Source: Polaromonas sp. (lineage in GTDB: Bacteria; Pseudomonadota; Gammaproteobacteria; Burkholderiales; Burkholderiaceae_C). From it: a DNA stretch of 9,515 nt. The DNA is taken from positions 1-9,515 of the forward strand of contig JAJAYS010000089.1 in assembly GCA_026786065.1 (NCBI GenBank), given 5' to 3'. The notes under the pieces were generated by a model. That model saw only the letters and a list, made by a program, of their open reading frames with translations, was not told where the DNA came from and searched no databases. The translations under genes and the position numbers were made by a program. Below, in pieces: positions 9,373 through 9,515 of this stretch. The first letter of the stretch is position 1, and each line of letters opens with the position of its first letter.

Positions 9373-9515
9373 GCGCCACCACAGAATCCGGGGATCCCTC
9401 ACCCCCGCCCTCTCCCGGAGGGAGAGGGCGTAAAAGCGCCAACGAAAGCAGCCTTGAGAGCTCTTCAACCGAGCAGGGGCCGCGGGACCGTGGGGGCTCG
9501 GGCGAGGCCGCGCGC
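9369..9515 (+). CDS. Partial gene, probable DppC-like permease, repeat-rich N terminus
   Basis: ATG 9369 overlaps the previous stop by the ATGA arrangement, and the frame stays open for 49 codons to the window end. The peptide starts MSATTESGDPSPPPSPGGRG and is low in complexity, rich in Ser, Pro, Gly and Arg, with no membrane segment yet. The identity is inferred from position only: in peptide ABC importer operons the DppC-type permease normally follows the DppB type. The visible part is mostly repeat DNA (hairpin 9408-9428 and block 9473-9490), so the true N terminus could also begin later, outside the window. Confidence 0.6.
   Translation, partial: MSATTESGDPSPPPSPGGRGRKSANESSLESSSTEQGPRDRGGSGEAAR
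9396..9430. repeat. CCCTCTCCC hairpin repeat
   Basis: CCCTCTCCC (9408-9416) and GGGAGAGGG (9420-9428) form a perfect 9-bp stem with a GGA loop, preceded by CCTCACCCCCG. It resembles a REP-like intergenic element I recall from several proteobacterial genomes. Here it lies inside the open frame of the last gene. Confidence 0.75.
9473..9490 (+). repeat. GCAGGGGCCGCGG repeat block, copy near the right edge
   Basis: Matches 3167-3184 upstream of uvrA at 17 of 18 positions. A TGGGGGCTCGGG tract follows, and the element may continue past the window edge. It is read in the same frame as the uvrA copy (QGPR in both). Confidence 0.75.

Overview
The window looks like chromosomal DNA of a high-GC betaproteobacterium, most likely Burkholderiales and probably Comamonadaceae. 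Three things point that way. The protein sequences are of beta type. A drug-efflux-type MFS gene and ssb lie divergent to uvrA, an order I associate with that family. Several intergenic repeats also resemble ones I recall from Comamonadaceae genomes. The family assignment is inference and no database was consulted.

Layout, left to right. (1) 1-781, minus strand: the N-terminal part of a Tat-exported amidohydrolase of the metallo-deacetylase type. It runs off the left edge and is broken by a frameshift near 257-263. (2) 782-1026: an intergenic stretch with a conserved hairpin repeat and the ssb terminator. (3) 1027-2903, minus strand: an MFS exporter followed 32 bp later by ssb, probably one transcript. 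(4) 2904-3263: a divergent control region. Its right half is built from two copies of a GC-rich repeat that reads in frame into uvrA. (5) 3264-6323, plus strand: complete uvrA, best started at a TTG. (6) 6324-6620: an intergenic region with a second copy of the hairpin repeat, GC-rich operator-like repeats and a good sigma-54 (-24/-12) promoter match. (7) 6621-9515, plus strand: the start of a peptide-type ABC importer operon, with a periplasmic binding protein (TTG start), a DppB-like permease (GTG start) and the first 49 codons of a further gene, probably the DppC-like partner.

Functionally, ssb and uvrA are DNA-maintenance genes (single-strand binding and nucleotide excision repair). The MFS gene next to them is a probable exporter. 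The importer genes form a separate unit, probably nitrogen- or stress-controlled if the sigma-54 promoter is real.

I found no CRISPR array, tRNA, rRNA, transposase or clearly new multi-gene system. The most unusual signal is a family of GC-rich repeats at the 5' ends of two unrelated genes (uvrA and the last, partial gene). They are readable in the same frame in both, and in uvrA they may supply the ribosome-binding site. A pair of hairpin repeats with a compensatory base-pair change, and the frameshifted amidohydrolase, are the next most notable.
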